Of a stretch of 64,000 nt of DNA, positions 50,782 to 62,782 are shown in pieces. This DNA is from Zetaproteobacteria bacterium CG1_02_55_237 (GTDB taxonomy: Bacteria > Pseudomonadota > Zetaproteobacteria > Mariprofundales > Mariprofundaceae). Every line of letters starts with the position of its first letter. The first letter of the stretch is position 1. Location: contig MNXA01000032.1 in NCBI GenBank assembly GCA_001871195.1, forward strand, positions 1 through 64,000. Reading direction: 5' to 3'. The notes under the pieces were generated by a model, which had not been told where the DNA came from, ran no database searches, and was given only the letters and a program-made list of their open reading frames with translations. The translations under genes and the position numbers were made by a program.

Positions 50782-51267
50782 GTGACCAAGAGCCGCACAT
50801 GGCAGCAGCTTACCCTGTTTGCCCTGCTGCTCGCGGCAGACCAGCTGAGCAAATGGTGGATCGAGCAACAGCTGCCCTTCTTTCATCAGACGGTGATTGC
50901 TGGTTGTTTCGATCTGGTGCGGGCGCATAATTTCGGCGTGGCCTTCTCGCTGTTTGCCGACTGGTCCAACCAGTGGCGAACCACACTGTTGCTCGGCGTT
51001 ACCATCGGTATTGCGGGAGCCGTGTCGCTGTGGTGGTGGCAGGAGCGGCATCGTGCCGGCATCACTTCATGGCTGCTGATCCTGATTCTGACAGGTGCCG
51101 CCGGTAATATCTGGGACCGTATTCAGTTCGGTTATGTGGTGGATTTCGTGGACTGGTATGTGACATGGAATGGAGCCACCTACCACTGGCCGGCCTTTAA
51201 TATTGCCGATGCCTGCATCTCGGTTTCCGTTGTTGTTTTGCTGTTGGTAAGCCTGAAGAAGGGATAG
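50782..51267 (+). CDS. lspA: Prolipoprotein signal peptidase (LspA)
   Basis: A 161-residue inner-membrane aspartyl protease with four helices that cleaves signal peptides of diacylated lipoproteins. DQLSKWWIEQ is the N-terminal signature. The catalytic pair lies in GAAGNIWDRIQFGYVVDFVD and FNIADACISV. GTG start 10 nt after ileS. It is convergent with the hybrid kinase; no clear terminator is seen in the 46-bp gap. Confidence 0.95.
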   Translation: MTKSRTWQQLTLFALLLAADQLSKWWIEQQLPFFHQTVIAGCFDLVRAHNFGVAFSLFADWSNQWRTTLLLGVTIGIAGAVSLWWWQERHRAGITSWLLILILTGAAGNIWDRIQFGYVVDFVDWYVTWNGATYHWPAFNIADACISVSVVVLLLVSLKKG

Positions 51268-51313
51268 CGCTTAAAAGGTCTGGCTCCCCTCTGTGCGTCA
51301 GGTCATCTGCGTA

Positions 51314-53176
51314 TCAATACTTGATGCCGGTTCTTTTCAAGCGAATAGCCTTGGTAACGATCTCCAGCATTAGGTCAAGGTCACACGGTTTCGCCAGCTC
51401 AAAATCCACAAGACCTTCCTTCACTGCGTCCTTTTCAGTCTGAGGATTCCACCCGGTCAGAAGCAGCACAGGTATTGTGGAATCGATTTCCTTGATATGG
51501 CTGGCCAACGCCAGCCCCGATATCCCCGGCATTTCCAGATCAGTAATGACAATGTCATAAGCACCCGTATTAAAAAGTTCCAGCGCCTCTTTGCCACCAG
51601 AAGCCAGGCTCACTCGATGGTTGTATTGGGTAAGAAGGTCGAAAAATATATCGCGGATAGCTTCCTCATCATCGACAAGTAAAATATTTGCGGCCTCAAG
51701 ATTACCGTCAACAGGGGTCACCCGCGCTTTTATTTTGAGTTTTTCCGCGCCTGACTGAATGGGTAGCAGGATAGTAAATGTAGACCCTTCTCCTTCGACG
51801 CTCTCCAGCTGAATTCTTCCTCCATGCTTGGAAACCATATTGTAGGACAGGCTCATGCCAAGTCCTGTGCCCTGATGAGCCTTGGTCGTAAAGAAGGGGT
51901 CAAAAATCTGGGCCATGACCTCTTCGGACATTCCTTTCCCGCTGTCGGAGAGAATCACTGAAACCATGTTTCCGGCGACTGCTGTTTTAATATCTATCTC
52001 TCCACCTTTTGGCATGGCATCAATGGAGTTATGAATAAGATTTGTAAAAACCTCGCGTAGCTCGGATGCATTGCCAGTCACAAACGGCAATTGAGCGAGC
52101 GATGTCCTTACGTTGATTGTAATGCCTTTGGCCTGGGCTTCGTCTTTCCATTTGCTCTTGGTAAAATCTATCACGTCCATGATAACCTTGTTGATATCAA
52201 CCGTTGATAAGCAAGGGGGTGCTTTTCTCAGTCGGATAGAATCCTGCAGTCGTTTGGTTATCTCAGAACCATCCAGAGCTGCCTTTTCAATGATATTCAA
52301 CCCATTCTCCAGCAAGTCAGGCTTATCCAGATGGCGTTGTAACAGCTGGCTTCTTCCCAGGATAACCCCCAGGATATTATTGAAGTTGTGCGCCACACCG
52401 CTTACAACCTCTCCCAGAACCTTCAATTTCTCAGCCCGGATCAGCTGCTGCTCCAGTCTGTTTATTTCCGTAACGTCCCTTAACATAATCATTACGGCAG
52501 GCTGATCCCTGTACTGGATTTCCTCTGTCCGGATTTCAACATCGACATGCTTCTCATCCTTTCGAATAAGGGAAAGCGCATAAGGCAGTTGATGCCTTGC
52601 AGATAATTGTTTTGCTATGAAGGCTCTGAAGGCGTATTTATCTTTATGGAGCAGGAAATCAATGAACTTTTTACCAATAGTTTCTTCTTCCTCATACCCC
52701 ATGAGTTTGTTACAGGCGGGATTAATAAAGGTGATCTTTTCATCCTGGACCACTAAAATAGGATAAGTGGCATTCATCACCAGGGTTTTGTATGTCTCCA
52801 TTTCAAGCAATTCCCGATCCAGCTGGGCAAACCTCTCCCCCGAATTATTCAATAAATAGGCCAGAAAAAGTTTTTCGGTTTTGTCTGAGTTTGTGATGAT
52901 TTTGGCGCCTACCGTGTACATTCCAGCAGGCTCTTTTTTACACCACATGATCTCTACCTGTAATTTGAAATCCCTTAACTGTCCATCACCAGCCATCGTC
53001 GAATGCTTTTCAGGAGCGATGATGTCCAGGTCGGTTATGGAGCCTTTTTGCAGTTTTTTCCCACTGATGAATTGTATGCCCGACACAGAAATATCGTTGA
53101 TTTGAGCTTTGAAGTTTTCATGCAGACAGTCCAGGCGAAGATGGAGTCGACTGTTTCTCCTTTTATCTGACGCCAT
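51314..53176 (-). CDS. PilZ-PAS-histidine kinase-receiver hybrid protein
   Basis: A soluble 620-residue sensor. The N-terminal PilZ domain (1-110) has both c-di-GMP contacts, RxxxR (6-10) and DxSxxG (28-33). A PAS domain follows (about 125-240, TLVMNATYPILVVQDEKITF). HisKA has GVAHNFNNILGVILGR with the phospho-His, and HATPase has N-box NLIHNSIDAM and GTGLGMSLSYNMV. A C-terminal receiver has its phospho-Asp in IVITDLEMPG. I chose the ATG at 53176 with AAGGGGG upstream; the TTG at 53236 is unlikely. There is no output domain. Local sequence is noticeably more AT-rich than its neighbours. Confidence 0.92.
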   Translation of the reverse strand: MASDKRRNSRLHLRLDCLHENFKAQINDISVSGIQFISGKKLQKGSITDLDIIAPEKHSTMAGDGQLRDFKLQVEIMWCKKEPAGMYTVGAKIITNSDKTEKLFLAYLLNNSGERFAQLDRELLEMETYKTLVMNATYPILVVQDEKITFINPACNKLMGYEEEETIGKKFIDFLLHKDKYAFRAFIAKQLSARHQLPYALSLIRKDEKHVDVEIRTEEIQYRDQPAVMIMLRDVTEINRLEQQLIRAEKLKVLGEVVSGVAHNFNNILGVILGRSQLLQRHLDKPDLLENGLNIIEKAALDGSEITKRLQDSIRLRKAPPCLSTVDINKVIMDVIDFTKSKWKDEAQAKGITINVRTSLAQLPFVTGNASELREVFTNLIHNSIDAMPKGGEIDIKTAVAGNMVSVILSDSGKGMSEEVMAQIFDPFFTTKAHQGTGLGMSLSYNMVSKHGGRIQLESVEGEGSTFTILLPIQSGAEKLKIKARVTPVDGNLEAANILLVDDEEAIRDIFFDLLTQYNHRVSLASGGKEALELFNTGAYDIVITDLEMPGISGLALASHIKEIDSTIPVLLLTGWNPQTEKDAVKEGLVDFELAKPCDLDLMLEIVTKAIRLKRTGIKY

Positions 53177-53246
53177 CTCAAGCCCCCTTGCACGCGCACT
53201 ATTCTCAACGAACAGTATACGCACATAACAGGCCAAAAGGCCGCAA

Positions 53247-54299
53247 CTATCTCGGGCTTCGACTCAGATAGTCCGCATAGCTAAGACGGATACCATTCTC
53301 CAGTCCTGTTTGCACCTTCCAGCCCAAGGCATGGATACGCCCGACATCCAGTAGCTTGCGCGGTGTGCCGTCCGGCTTGCTTGCATCCCAGACAATCTCA
53401 CCATCAAAACCGACGATGCCCTGAATCAGCTCGGCCAGCTGTTTGATGGTGACATCCTCGCCGACACCGACATTCAGCGCCATCTCGCCACTGTATTCTT
53501 TTAGCAGGAACAGACAGGCACGGGCCAGGTCATCGACATACATAAATTCACGAAATGGAGAGCCACTGCCCCAGAGCATGACTGCGGGCTTGCGCCCGGC
53601 AGTCATTGTGAACCCATTATCGCTACGCCTTATTGCCAGCATATGCAGGATATCGTCGGGAATGTTGCCGAAGAGCTGTTCGTCGCGCTGCATCGCAGTT
53701 AAATCTCCGGTCGAGGCCAGACGCGCCAGATGGAACTTGCGGATCAGGGCCGGAAGCACATGCGAGTTTTGCAGGTCATAGTGGTCGTTGGGACCGTACA
53801 TATTGGTCGGCATCGCACTGATGGCATCGAAGCCGTATTGCCGACGATAGGCCTGACACATTTTAAGCCCTGCAATTTTGGCAATGGCATACCATTCGTT
53901 GGTCGGTTCCAGCGCACCATCCAGCAGGTATTCCTCACGGATTGGCTGCGGCGCCATTTTCGGATAGATACAGGATGAGCCCAGGAACAACAGCTTTTTC
54001 GCACCATGGCGATAGGCTGCATCAATGACATTCATCTCAATCTGTAGGTTATCGCGGATAAAATCGGCCGGATAGGTGTTATTGGCATGGATGCCACCAA
54101 CCTTGGCGGCAGACAGAATCACATACTCAGGGCGTTCCGCAGCATAAAAAGCTTCCACAGCCTGCTGGTTGCAAAGGTCCAGTTCAGCTGATGTGCGCAG
54201 TAGAAGATTGTCGAAGCCCTCATTCTTAAGGTGGCGCACCAGTGCCGAACCGACCAGGCCGCGATGTCCGGCCACGTGAATGCGAGAGCGCTGCTGCAT
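53247..54299 (-). CDS. fcl: GDP-L-fucose synthase
   Basis: A 350-residue SDR epimerase/reductase that turns GDP-4-keto-6-deoxymannose into GDP-L-fucose. The NADP loop is VAGHRGLVGSALVRHL, and GSSCIYPKMAPQPI plus NEWYAIAKIAGLK provide the catalytic Ser, Tyr and Lys. DASKPDGTPRKLLDV ends the substrate domain. A roughly 40-residue insertion after ALIRKFHLARL makes it longer than the 321-residue E. coli enzyme; similar insertions are known in other bacteria. The ATG is 4 nt past the gmd stop. Confidence 0.95.
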   Translation of the reverse strand: MQQRSRIHVAGHRGLVGSALVRHLKNEGFDNLLLRTSAELDLCNQQAVEAFYAAERPEYVILSAAKVGGIHANNTYPADFIRDNLQIEMNVIDAAYRHGAKKLLFLGSSCIYPKMAPQPIREEYLLDGALEPTNEWYAIAKIAGLKMCQAYRRQYGFDAISAMPTNMYGPNDHYDLQNSHVLPALIRKFHLARLASTGDLTAMQRDEQLFGNIPDDILHMLAIRRSDNGFTMTAGRKPAVMLWGSGSPFREFMYVDDLARACLFLLKEYSGEMALNVGVGEDVTIKQLAELIQGIVGFDGEIVWDASKPDGTPRKLLDVGRIHALGWKVQTGLENGIRLSYADYLSRSPR

Positions 54300-54303
54300 G
54301 GGC

Positions 54304-55389
54304 CTACTCGTTGTGGCTGAGCGTGGTGTAGCCCTCGCTCTTGCACAGCTCGTCGCGTTCGGCCTCGCGCAGGTCTGCACGAACCATCTCACTGACCAGT
54401 TCGGCAAAACCCACCTTCGGCTCCCAGCCCAGTTGCCGCTTTGCCTTGCTTGGATCACCAAGCAGGGTTTCCACCTCGGCAGGACGGAAATAACGAGGGT
54501 CCACACGAACAATCACGCGACCGTGCTGATCCGTACCGGTTTCGTTTACGCCCTCGCCCTGCCAGGTCATCGTGATACCCAGTTCGGCAGCGGCGCAATC
54601 AACAAACTCGCGCACCGAATGCTGCTCGCCGGTGGCGATGACATAATCCTCCGGCTCTTCCTGCTGCAGCATCAGCCACTGCATCTGCACATAATCGCGG
54701 GCATGTCCCCAGTCGCGCAGCGAATCCATATTACCCAGAAAAAGGCAATCCTGCAGGCCAAGCTTGATGCGTGACATGGCGCGAGTGATCTTGCGGGTGA
54801 CAAATGTTTCGCCGCGAATCGGCGACTCATGGTTGAACAGGATGCCGTTGCAGGCATACATGCCATAGGCCTCGCGGTAATTCACGGTAATCCAGTAGGC
54901 ATACATTTTGGCCACGGCATAAGGAGAGCGCGGATGAAACGGGGTGGTTTCCGACTGCGGAATTTCGCGCACCTTGCCGTACAGCTCGGAGGTGGAGGCC
55001 TGATAAAAACGCGTCTTCTTCTCAAGACCCAGAATGCGCATGCCTTCCAGCAGGCGCAAAGCACCGAGGGCATCGGAATCGGCCGTGTATTCCGGCTCTT
55101 CGAAGGACACCGCTACGTGGCTTTGTGCCGCCAGATTGTAGATTTCATCAGGCTGCACCTGCTGCATGATACGAATCAGGCTTGAGGAATCCGTCATGTC
55201 GCCATGATGCAGGATGAAGCGCGGGTCCTTTTCGTGCGGATCCTGATAAAGATGGTCGATACGATCGGTGTTGAACAAGGAGGTGCGCCGCTTGATGCCG
55301 TGTACCTCGTAGCCTTTATCAAGCAGAAACTCCGCCAGATAGGCTCCGTCCTGCCCTGTTACACCGGTAATCAATGCCTTCTTTCTCAT
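54304..55389 (-). CDS. gmd: GDP-mannose 4,6-dehydratase
   Basis: A 361-residue SDR enzyme for the first step from GDP-mannose to GDP-fucose. Landmarks are [40 protein letters not shown] with the catalytic Thr-Glu, and [20 protein letters not shown] with Tyr/Lys. I chose the ATG at 55389 behind GGAG; GTG 55395, overlapping the manC stop, is possible. It sits between manC and fcl. Confidence 0.96.
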   Translation of the reverse strand: MRKKALITGVTGQDGAYLAEFLLDKGYEVHGIKRRTSLFNTDRIDHLYQDPHEKDPRFILHHGDMTDSSSLIRIMQQVQPDEIYNLAAQSHVAVSFEEPEYTADSDALGALRLLEGMRILGLEKKTRFYQASTSELYGKVREIPQSETTPFHPRSPYAVAKMYAYWITVNYREAYGMYACNGILFNHESPIRGETFVTRKITRAMSRIKLGLQDCLFLGNMDSLRDWGHARDYVQMQWLMLQQEEPEDYVIATGEQHSVREFVDCAAAELGITMTWQGEGVNETGTDQHGRVIVRVDPRYFRPAEVETLLGDPSKAKRQLGWEPKVGFAELVSEMVRADLREAERDELCKSEGYTTLSHNE

Positions 55390-55391
55390 GC

Positions 55392-56804
55392 TCACTCCGT
55401 CCGTCCATAGGAATCGTCAAAACGTTCGATATCGTCCTCACCCACATACTCGCCCACCTGTATCTCGACGATTTGCAGCGGGATCTTCCCCTTGTTTGCC
55501 AGTCGGTGGCGCATGCCAATCGGGATATAGGTGCTTTCGTTTTTGGAAACAGTAAATGTTTCATCGTCCCGGGTCACTGTTGCGGTACCCGATACGACTA
55601 CCCAATGCTCGGAGCGATGCTGATGCCGTTGCAGGCTCAGGCTATGCCCGGGCGTTACCTCGATACGCTTCATCTTGTAGCCCAAACCGCCATCCTCAAG
55701 AACGGTGTAGCTGCCCCATGGGCGGCGTACGGTCAGATGCTCGATATGCTCGCGGCTGCCGCGTGCCTGCAGCTGATCGACAACCTCGCGCACCCGCTGG
55801 CTGTCGCCACGTTTGCTTAAAAGAATGGCATCCGCCGTTTCCACGACGATCACATCCTCTAGCCCGATTGCAGCCAGCAGGCGGTCCCTGCTGCGCAACA
55901 GCGAGCCTTTGCAATCGATGCTAATAACATCGCCGCTAAGTACATTGCCCTGTTCGTCCTGCGGAGATATCTCGTACACAGCATCCCAGCTGCCGACATC
56001 CGACCATTCAATGTCGCAGGGCAGCAGGCTGACCTGGCTTGAGCGCTCCAGCACACCATAATCAATCGATATATTCGGCATGCGTGCAAATTCCTGCCGC
56101 ACCACATCCTGCCAGGGTTGACCGCCCTGCCATGCCGCGCGCATCTCGGTCAGCACGGCATCAAGTTCCGGGATCCATTTTTTTATTTCCTGCAGAATCA
56201 CCGAGGCTCGCCAGACAAACATCCCCGAGTTCCAATAATAATTACCCTGTCGAAGGAAACCTTCGGCTGTGGCCACATCAGGCTTCTCGGTAAAGCGTTT
56301 GACCGGTTTTGCCGTCGCTTCCGTTTCTTCGACCTCGATATAGCCAAAACCGGTATCCGGCCGCTCGGGTCGAATGCCGAATGTCACCAGTTTTCCATTT
56401 TCTGCTTCGCCCACAGCCTCGGCCAGGCGTTCGCGGAAGGCTTGTGGGCGTTTGATAATATGGTCGGCCGGGAGAATCACCATCACCGGATCTTCCCCTG
56501 TCTGATCCATCAGCAGGGCGGCGGCCAGTGCGATGGCTGGAGCGGTATTACGACCGACTGGTTCGAGAATCTGTTTGTACGCAGCCAGTTCAGCATAAGC
56601 CTCCCCGACCGAGTGCGCTTCTCCGGTTACTACCCATACATCATCATTGCCGATCATGGGCTGCAGACGTTTAATCGTTGCCTCGAGCAGAGAGGTTTCG
56701 CCCTCGATCTTAAGAAACTGCTTGGGTAAATGCTGCCTTGAGAGTGGCCACAGGCGGCTGCCGGAGCCTCCGGCCAGCACAACAGCCTTGATAGAAGAAC
56801 TCAT
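55392..56804 (-). CDS. manC: Mannose-1-phosphate guanylyltransferase/mannose-6-phosphate isomerase
   Basis: A 470-residue bifunctional type II PMI-GMP enzyme. The N-terminal nucleotidyltransferase starts [20 protein letters not shown] and has FTEKPD. The C-terminal cupin isomerase has [32 protein letters not shown] and [17 protein letters not shown]. It makes GDP-mannose for Gmd. The ATG at 56804 overlaps the cysC stop (ATGA). No phosphomannomutase is in the window. Confidence 0.95.
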   Translation of the reverse strand: MSSSIKAVVLAGGSGSRLWPLSRQHLPKQFLKIEGETSLLEATIKRLQPMIGNDDVWVVTGEAHSVGEAYAELAAYKQILEPVGRNTAPAIALAAALLMDQTGEDPVMVILPADHIIKRPQAFRERLAEAVGEAENGKLVTFGIRPERPDTGFGYIEVEETEATAKPVKRFTEKPDVATAEGFLRQGNYYWNSGMFVWRASVILQEIKKWIPELDAVLTEMRAAWQGGQPWQDVVRQEFARMPNISIDYGVLERSSQVSLLPCDIEWSDVGSWDAVYEISPQDEQGNVLSGDVISIDCKGSLLRSRDRLLAAIGLEDVIVVETADAILLSKRGDSQRVREVVDQLQARGSREHIEHLTVRRPWGSYTVLEDGGLGYKMKRIEVTPGHSLSLQRHQHRSEHWVVVSGTATVTRDDETFTVSKNESTYIPIGMRHRLANKGKIPLQIVEIQVGEYVGEDDIERFDDSYGRTE

Positions 56805-57424
56805 TTCTTTTCCCCCCTGAGCCACTGATGGGTCTCAAGCCAGGCTATCACCCGATCCACACTCGCTTCAATCGGCTCACTTCCTGTCGGTACAACGATC
56901 TCGGCATGCTCGGGCGCCTCATAGGGCGAGGAGATACCGGTAAAGGCGGGAATCTCTCCAGCTCTTGCCTTGGCATACAGCCCCTTCACATCGCGGCCCT
57001 CACAAATCTCCAGCGGCGTATTGCAATACACCTCAATGAAATCATTGCCCAGAAGCTCTCTGGCTTGCGCGCGGTCGCCGCGAAACGGTGAAATAAAGGC
57101 GGTTAACGTCAGCACCCCGGCCTGTACGAACAAACCAGCCACTTCGGCGACGCGGCGGATATTCTCAACCCGGTCGGCATCACTGAAACCCAGATCGCTG
57201 CACAGTCCGTGGCGTACATTATCGCCATCGATGACATAGGTGCGCACGCCCATGGCATGCAGGCGCTGCTCCACGGCATGTGCCAGCGTTGACTTCCCTG
57301 CTCCGGAAAGGCCGGTGAACCACAGCACTCCGGCGCGATGTCCGGCCTGTGTCTCGCGCATGTCACGCGTCACATGACTCTGATGCCAGACAACGTTGGA
57401 GCTTTTTTTCTCGTGCTTCCCCAT
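56801..57424 (-). CDS. cysC: Adenylylsulfate (APS) kinase
   Basis: A 207-residue kinase that phosphorylates APS to PAPS. P-loop is [15 protein letters not shown], followed by [34 protein letters not shown] and [16 protein letters not shown], all complete. The ATG at 57424 comes 2 nt after the cysS stop. There is no ATP sulfurylase (cysD/cysN or sat) nearby. It lies between cysS and GDP-mannose/fucose genes, which hints at PAPS for sulfation of a polysaccharide rather than simple assimilation, but this is inference. Confidence 0.94.
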   Translation of the reverse strand: MGKHEKKSSNVVWHQSHVTRDMRETQAGHRAGVLWFTGLSGAGKSTLAHAVEQRLHAMGVRTYVIDGDNVRHGLCSDLGFSDADRVENIRRVAEVAGLFVQAGVLTLTAFISPFRGDRAQARELLGNDFIEVYCNTPLEICEGRDVKGLYAKARAGEIPAFTGISSPYEAPEHAEIVVPTGSEPIEASVDRVIAWLETHQWLRGEKK

Positions 57425-57426
57425 CC

Positions 57427-58836
57427 CTACACCTTTTTCCAACTTGTACCCGATGGACTATCCTCAAGCACGATGCCTTCGGCGGCAAGTTCGTTGCGGA
57501 TCGCATCGGCACGGGCGAAATCGCGCGCCTTTTTGGCTTCAAGGCGTTCGGCAATCAACGGTTCAATTCGCGCCGCCAAATCGCCAGCGCCACTTTCATC
57601 CAAACCCTTGAACCAGGCCTCGGCATCGTTCTGCACAATCCCCAGCAGACTGCACATGACTTCAAACTCACCTGCCAGTTGCTGCAATGCCGAGGCATCG
57701 GTTGCATCAAGTGCCTTGTTGATATGTTTTGAACAGTCGAACAATACGGCAAGCGCAACCGGTGTATTGAAGTCATCATTCATGGCATCGGCAAAACGTG
57801 CGGGAACGGTACCTTTCCCGGCAACGGTCATGTTGATAGCCGCCAGTCGTTTTTGTGTCTCGTATAAACGATCCAGCCCGGATTTGGCGACATCGAGGGC
57901 GGCATCCGAAAAATCGAGTGGTGAGCGGTAATGGGTGCCGAGCATGAACATGCGCAGCACTTCGGGGTGATAGCGCTCGGTTACTTCGCGGATGGTAAAG
58001 AAATTACCCAGTGATTTGGACATCTTCTCGGCGTTGATATTCACAAAACCGTTATGCAGCCAGTAGCGCGCAAAACCGCCACCGTTGGCTGCCCTTGCCT
58101 GGGCGATCTCATTTTCGTGATGCGGAAATTTCAGGTCCATACCGCCACCGTGGATGTCGAAGGTATCGCCCAGATGGCCGCAGCTCATCGCCGAACATTC
58201 GATATGCCAGCCCGGTCTACCCTGGCCCCACGGGGAAGCCCAGGCCGGTTCGCCCGGTTTGGCCATTTTCCACAGCACGAAATCAAGCGGATCGCGTTTC
58301 TGCTCATCGACATCCACGCGGCTGCCTGATTCCAGATCATCGATATTCTTACCGGAGAGCTGTCCGTAGTTCTCAAACTGGCGCACCGCATAAAGCACAT
58401 CGCCGGAGTTTGATACATAGGCAAAGCCGCGTTCAATCAGGCTTTCAATCATGGCGATCATGTCCTGCATATGGCCGGTGGCTTTCGGCTCGTGTGTCGG
58501 ACGCAGGCATCCCAAAGCATCGGCATCGGCATGGAAGGCATCAATCATTTCACCGGTCAAAGTATCGATGGCAATGCCGCGTTCAGCAGCGCGTTTGATA
58601 ATCTTGTCATCCACATCGGTAAAATTGCGGACATAGTTCACTTCGAAGCCCAGCTGTATCAGCCAGCGGTAAATCACGTCGAACATCACCATCACGCGCG
58701 CATGGCCGACATGGCAGTAGTCGTACACCGTTACACCGCAGACATACATGCCGATTTTCCCGGCATGCAGCGGCTCAAAAGCCTGCTTGCTGCGTGTCAG
58801 TGTGTTGTAAACCCTCAGATCTGTTTTTTGCGTCAT
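57427..58836 (-). CDS. cysS: Cysteinyl-tRNA synthetase
   Basis: A 469-residue class I synthetase. [19 protein letters not shown] contains zinc-ligand Cys and the HIGH motif as [24 protein letters not shown] binds zinc and cysteine, and EKMSKSLGN is the KMSKS loop. The DALR-like C-terminal domain is present. Overlaps gltX by 4 nt. Confidence 0.97.
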   Translation of the reverse strand: MTQKTDLRVYNTLTRSKQAFEPLHAGKIGMYVCGVTVYDYCHVGHARVMVMFDVIYRWLIQLGFEVNYVRNFTDVDDKIIKRAAERGIAIDTLTGEMIDAFHADADALGCLRPTHEPKATGHMQDMIAMIESLIERGFAYVSNSGDVLYAVRQFENYGQLSGKNIDDLESGSRVDVDEQKRDPLDFVLWKMAKPGEPAWASPWGQGRPGWHIECSAMSCGHLGDTFDIHGGGMDLKFPHHENEIAQARAANGGGFARYWLHNGFVNINAEKMSKSLGNFFTIREVTERYHPEVLRMFMLGTHYRSPLDFSDAALDVAKSGLDRLYETQKRLAAINMTVAGKGTVPARFADAMNDDFNTPVALAVLFDCSKHINKALDATDASALQQLAGEFEVMCSLLGIVQNDAEAWFKGLDESGAGDLAARIEPLIAERLEAKKARDFARADAIRNELAAEGIVLEDSPSGTSWKKV

Positions 58837-60215
58837 GCCCTGATCTTCTCCCTGATATCGCTGAGCCGGCTGCGCACGCCTGCATCACCCAGATACGCCA
58901 CCACCCCGCTCATTTCCGGGCCATGGGTGGCGCCGGAAAGCGCCACGCGCAGCGGCATGAAAAGTTTTTTTCCGGAGCACCCTGTAGCCTGTTTCACAGC
59001 ATCGGCCCAGGCCTTCCAGCCACTACTGCCGTTCTCATCCCAAGCCTGCTGTGCGGCGATATAAAAGGCCTCGCCCGCGGTCTTTGCTTCGGTCAGACCA
59101 TCATCCGGCAGGTCGGCGTGCGCATCAAGCAGACGGCGGAAAGTCAGTGCATCCTCAATGCGTTGCACATTGCCTTGCACCAGCGCTGTGAATGTCGTAT
59201 CGGCCTGCGGCAGCAACGGCTGCAAAAGATTGCAAAGCTCTTCGACTGGCAGCCCATGCAGCAAACGCGTATGCCAGCGCCACAATGCCTCGTCCTGCCA
59301 GCGTACCGCTGAGGTGGACAGGTGAGTCGCCTCAAAATGCTCAAGCAATGCAGCAAGATCGGCATCTTCAGGCATGTTCGGATGGCCCAGACGGGTCATG
59401 GCCTGCACCAGCGCCTGCGGCAGAAGGCCCGCATCGCGCATCTCGGCCACGCTGTGACTGCCGCTGCGTTTGGACAGCTTGCCACCGTCTTCTCCAAGCA
59501 GCAGTCCGTGGTGCAGGTAGAGCGGCGGCTGGTAGCCAAGCTTGTGCAACAGCCAGACCTGATAGGCTGAATTGGTCAGATGATCGTCGCCGCGCAACAC
59601 ATGCGTGATGCCGTCCAGTGCATCATCCACCGCGTTGGGCAGGAGAAAGGTAAAGCTGCCATCGGAGCGCACCACGACCGGGTCATCGAGATCGGTGCAG
59701 GCAAACTTCACTTCACCGCGCAGCGCATCGGATACCGTCACTTCACCTTCCGGGTCGTGTACTGCCAGTCGCCAGACATGCGCCTCGGATTCCATGCGGC
59801 TGATTGATTCCCAGTCACTCAGCTCGCGACAGCGTCCTGTATAGCGCGGCGGCAGGCCGCGCGAGGCAGCCAGCTTGCGATCCAGTGACAATTGGTGTTC
59901 CGAACAGAAACAGGGATACGCTAACCCCTGAGCCGCCAGATTCTGCAGGGCCTCGCGATGCTGATCTGCATGCGCCGACTGGAATTTTGGCTCGCCATCC
60001 CACCCCAGACCCAGCCATGTCATATCCTGCTGGATGGCACGGATGAACTCGTCTTGGGAGCGATCGGCATCGGTGTCCTCAAAGCGCAACAGGAAACGCC
60101 CGGCATGGCGGCGTGCATACAGCCAGTTAAGCAGCGCGGTGCGCACATTACCCAGATGCAGCAGGCCCGTCGGGCTTGGCGCAAAGCGGGTTACAACCAT
60201 CGATTCACTGTTCAC
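58833..60215 (-). CDS. gltX: Glutamyl-tRNA synthetase
   Basis: A 460-residue class I synthetase. RFAPSPTGLLHLGNVRTALL has the HIGH equivalent HLGN, and GKLSKRSGSHSV the KMSKS loop. The insertion CFCSEHQLSLDRKLAASRG resembles the zinc-binding region of bacterial GluRS, with two Cys visible. Whether it is a discriminating enzyme cannot be told. It overlaps ftsB by 4 nt. Confidence 0.95.
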   Translation of the reverse strand: MNSESMVVTRFAPSPTGLLHLGNVRTALLNWLYARRHAGRFLLRFEDTDADRSQDEFIRAIQQDMTWLGLGWDGEPKFQSAHADQHREALQNLAAQGLAYPCFCSEHQLSLDRKLAASRGLPPRYTGRCRELSDWESISRMESEAHVWRLAVHDPEGEVTVSDALRGEVKFACTDLDDPVVVRSDGSFTFLLPNAVDDALDGITHVLRGDDHLTNSAYQVWLLHKLGYQPPLYLHHGLLLGEDGGKLSKRSGSHSVAEMRDAGLLPQALVQAMTRLGHPNMPEDADLAALLEHFEATHLSTSAVRWQDEALWRWHTRLLHGLPVEELCNLLQPLLPQADTTFTALVQGNVQRIEDALTFRRLLDAHADLPDDGLTEAKTAGEAFYIAAQQAWDENGSSGWKAWADAVKQATGCSGKKLFMPLRVALSGATHGPEMSGVVAYLGDAGVRSRLSDIREKIRA

Positions 60216-60535
60216 GGCTTCGCCTGTTCTCCCTTGTTCTCCATCTGCCCGGAATTGCCTTTATCCTGAGGTACAATCAGCATGTATTCATCCGGATAGA
60301 CATAGCCCAGCTCACGATGCACCAATTCCTCCAGCGCCTTCGGATCCTTGCGCAGACGCAGGATATCCCCGGCCAGTTTTTCGCGTTGCTGCTGCATTGC
60401 ACCCATCTGCTCCTGCAAACGCAACACCTCGGCATGCTCGGCGCGATACACCAGATAGCCATGCTTCGACCAGATGAGATCCCATGCCATATAAACGAGC
60501 AGGGCCAGGGACAAGCCCCAGCCCAGCCAACGCAA
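60212..60535 (-). CDS. ftsB: Cell division protein FtsB
   Basis: A 107-residue bitopic protein with one N-terminal helix (about 3-20) followed by a leucine-zipper coiled coil (about 33-65, VLRLQEQMGAMQQQREKLAG) and the family end ELVHRELGYVYPDEYMLIVP. It links FtsQ and FtsL in the divisome. The start is TTG at 60535, 15 nt after eno, with only a weak upstream purine run. eno-ftsB is a conserved gammaproteobacterial pair. Confidence 0.9.
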   Translation of the reverse strand: MRWLGWGLSLALLVYMAWDLIWSKHGYLVYRAEHAEVLRLQEQMGAMQQQREKLAGDILRLRKDPKALEELVHRELGYVYPDEYMLIVPQDKGNSGQMENKGEQAKP

Positions 60536-60550
60536 GGACTTCTTCAGGGC

Positions 60551-61831
<1,281 letters not shown>

Positions 61832-61952
61832 TTACTTGCTCCTTGTAGGACTTAATGCCCACCCATTTTGTAGTTAGAAAGCTGTTATTTGCCGGAAAGC
61901 TACAGGATACACCGGGTTCACAACACCAGTGGCTGGCCGGCCGCCCTTGCGG

Positions 61953-62780
61953 CTATAGTTTTTTTACAACCTCATCGATTTGCTTCAATGTGGTCAGCAG
62001 GCCCTCCAGATCGGCCAGCGGCAATGAATTCGGCCCGTCGGACAGCGCTTTGTCCGGATCGGGATGTACTTCCATGAATACTGCGGCGACGCCGGTGGCC
62101 ACGGCAGCGCGCGACAAGCCAGGCACAAATTCGCGATTGCCTCCTGTTGCGCCGCCCAGTCCGCCCGGCTGCTGCACCGAATGCGTGGCATCAAACACCA
62201 GCGGTGCGCCATATTCGCGCATCACCAGCAAGGAGCGCATATCGGAGACCAGATTGTTGTAGCCGAAGCTGGCACCGCGTTCGCAAAGCATGATATTCGC
62301 GTTGCCTGTCGCCAGCGCCTTATCGAGCACATGGCGCATATCCCAAGGGGCGAGAAACTGGCCCTTTTTGATGTTCACCGGTTTGCCGCAGCGGGCAACG
62401 GCATCAATAAAGTCGGTCTGTCGGCACAGAAAAGCCGGGGTTTGCAGCACATCGGCAACCTCTGCCACGGATGCAGCCTGCTCAGGTGTGTGTACATCGG
62501 TAATCACGGGCAGGCCGAGCTCATCCTTCACTCGGCTCAGGATACGCAGCCCTTCATCCATGCCCGGGCCGCGAAAGCCGTCCTTGCTGGTCCGGTTGGC
62601 CTTGTCGAAACTGGATTTGAAGATCAAAGGCACGCCGCAGCGCTTGGCAATGGCCGCGATGGCCGCCGCTGTTTGCAGCGTGAAATCCTCGCCCTCGATG
62701 ACGCAGGGACCGGCGAACAAAACCAAAGGCCTGTCCTGGGCGATCTCGAAATCGGCGATGCGGATGCGGTGTGTGTTCAT
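61953..62780 (-). CDS. kdsA: 3-deoxy-8-phosphooctulonate synthase
   Basis: A 275-residue TIM barrel that makes Kdo-8-phosphate from PEP and arabinose-5-phosphate for lipopolysaccharide. It has [47 protein letters not shown] and [20 protein letters not shown] chose the ATG at 62780 with GGAGCTGAAA upstream, 2 nt after the pyrG stop. Shows that the cell has a Gram-negative outer membrane. Confidence 0.97.
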   Translation of the reverse strand: MNTHRIRIADFEIAQDRPLVLFAGPCVIEGEDFTLQTAAAIAAIAKRCGVPLIFKSSFDKANRTSKDGFRGPGMDEGLRILSRVKDELGLPVITDVHTPEQAASVAEVADVLQTPAFLCRQTDFIDAVARCGKPVNIKKGQFLAPWDMRHVLDKALATGNANIMLCERGASFGYNNLVSDMRSLLVMREYGAPLVFDATHSVQQPGGLGGATGGNREFVPGLSRAAVATGVAAVFMEVHPDPDKALSDGPNSLPLADLEGLLTTLKQIDEVVKKL

Positions 62781-62782
62781 TT

